Shown here one piece after another: positions 22,178-23,034 of a DNA stretch of 23,034 bases (positions are counted from its first letter, which is position 1; every line of letters starts with the position of its first letter). The DNA is from Betaproteobacteria bacterium. Lineage in GTDB: Bacteria > Pseudomonadota > Gammaproteobacteria > Burkholderiales > SG8-39. A program made the translations under genes and the position numbers. The notes beneath the pieces were generated by a model that did not search any database, had not been told where the DNA came from, and saw only the letters and a list, made by a program, of their open reading frames with translations. Location: assembly GCA_011391185.1 (NCBI GenBank), contig JAABRB010000010.1:1-23034 (forward strand), read 5' to 3'.

Positions 22178-22966
22178 ATGACCCCGAGCAAGAATGAGCC
22201 TCGGTTGATCGTCAGCACGGCCGGACCCGTCGGAACGATCGCGTTTTCGAATCCGCGCAAGCGCAATGCGCTCACGTTTTCAATGTGGCGTGAACTGCCC
22301 GCGGCGATCGCCGGCCTCGATGCGGACGACTCGATACGCGTGCTGGTCCTCGAGGGCGCCGGCGGCGACTTCACCGCCGGCGCCGACATATCGGAATTCA
22401 CCAACGATCCGGCCAGGCTGGCCGAGTTCGACCGTGCGGTCGAAGCCGCGTACGACGCCGCCCCGGTTTGCACGAAGCCGGTCATCGCGAAGATTCGCGG
22501 CGTCTGCTATGGCGGTGGACTGGGTCTGGCAGCGGGCTGCGACCTGCGCTACTGCGCCACCGACAGCACATTTCGCATGCCCGCTGCGCGCCTCGGCCTG
22601 GGCTATCGTCTGGAAGGAATCCGGCGTTTCGTCGAGCTCATCGGCCCGGCGAACACCGCCGACATTTTCTTCAGCGCACGCCGATTCGATGCCACGGAAG
22701 CGGTGGCGATGGGCTTTGTCGGCTCGATGTTGCAACCCCAGGACCTGGACCGCCATGTCGCCGAGTACACCAGGCGCGTCGCGGAAAACGCGCCTCTGAC
22801 CCTGCAGGCGGCCAAGGGGGCCATTCGCGCGGCAGCCGGTTCCGCCACACCGGGCGATCTCGTGGCAGTCCGGCGGTTGATCGACGCGTGCTACACGAGC
22901 GAGGACTACCTCGAGGGCCAGCGGGCTTTCCTCGCGAAGCGCGAGCCCCGTTTCCGTGGCCGCTAG
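22178..22966 (+). CDS. Enoyl-CoA hydratase/isomerase (crotonase) family protein
   Basis: The product has 262 residues. Crotonase landmarks are present: NPRKRNALTFSMW, the oxyanion-hole segment GGDFTAGADISEF (about 62-74), KPVIAKIRGVCYGGGLGLAAGCDLR (100-124), LGLGYRLEGIRRFVELIG and the C-terminal trimerisation helices. The two glutamates that act in rat enoyl-CoA hydratase (Glu144, Glu164) align with Gly116 and Ala136, so normal hydration is not expected. The CoA-binding fold and oxyanion hole are kept. It may be an isomerase, hydrolase or decarboxylase variant, and the MPAARLGLGY pattern belongs to a subfamily seen in other proteobacteria. AGAGGAGC lies about eight bases before the ATG at 22178. 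It follows the pseudogene stop by 27 bp, so it may be read from that gene's promoter. Confidence 0.9.
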   Translation: MTPSKNEPRLIVSTAGPVGTIAFSNPRKRNALTFSMWRELPAAIAGLDADDSIRVLVLEGAGGDFTAGADISEFTNDPARLAEFDRAVEAAYDAAPVCTKPVIAKIRGVCYGGGLGLAAGCDLRYCATDSTFRMPAARLGLGYRLEGIRRFVELIGPANTADIFFSARRFDATEAVAMGFVGSMLQPQDLDRHVAEYTRRVAENAPLTLQAAKGAIRAAAGSATPGDLVAVRRLIDACYTSEDYLEGQRAFLAKREPRFRGR

Positions 22967-23034
22967 TGTCCCGAATCAGAAATTCGCCGAAGAAAACCGC
23001 CCAGTTCGCCGCCAGGCGTCGTTCCGCTCCTTGC

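Noticed and set aside
22967..23034. Possible gene remnant at the right edge
   Set aside because: Only 68 bases remain after the crotonase stop. Short open frames exist on both strands but none can be assigned.

Overview
The window looks like a high-GC betaproteobacterial chromosome segment, probably Burkholderiales-like. The grounds are strong GC codon bias, a complete recCBD operon, a CnoX-type thioredoxin, a DUF6352-like protein, a short HPF/RaiA and a betaproteobacterial-style Liv ABC operon. No tRNA, rRNA, IS element, phage gene or CRISPR array was seen. Most genes run on the minus strand. The plus-strand exceptions are a DksA/TraR-like gene, a DUF4126 membrane protein, a decayed spermidine-synthase-like gene and a crotonase.

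Layout. At 1-1854 (minus) lie an HNH endonuclease gene, a DUF6352-like gene and the first part of a DNA-3-methyladenine-glycosylase-like gene that runs off the window. At 2048-3452, cnoX (minus) and a small DksA/TraR zinc-finger gene (plus) diverge from a 160-bp region holding a sigma70-like promoter and an FNR/ANR-like box. The 433-bp convergent gap at 3453-3885 holds a 50-bp tandem repeat with a nested palindrome in each copy, and two leftward terminators. At 3886-8539 (minus) is a five-gene branched-chain-amino-acid-type ABC importer: binding protein, a strong intercistronic hairpin, then livH, livM, livG and livF joined by 4-bp start/stop overlaps. At 8693-10314 lie a DUF4126 protein with a TATAAT placed for a leaderless GTG-start message, a small acidic protein and a ribosome hibernation factor.

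At 10524-21395 (minus) are a WYL-domain regulator, a possible 29-residue membrane peptide, recC, recB, recD, and a MazG-like protein joined by a Pro/Arg-rich linker to an unrecognised C-terminal domain. recC, recB and recD overlap, and the MazG-like gene follows after 30 bp, so these four probably form one operon. RecBCD is the double-strand-break repair and foreign-DNA-degrading helicase-nuclease. The MazG-like domain lacks two of the four expected metal-binding acids. At 21551-22966 (plus) are a spermidine-synthase-like pseudogene with two internal deletions and a crotonase-family gene lacking both usual catalytic glutamates.

I found no clear new system. The best candidates for a second look are the recCBD-linked MazG fusion with its upstream WYL regulator and small membrane peptide, the FNR-box/DksA-like unit, the 50-bp repeat cluster and the glutamate-less crotonase. 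All assignments come from reading motifs by eye; no database search was run.
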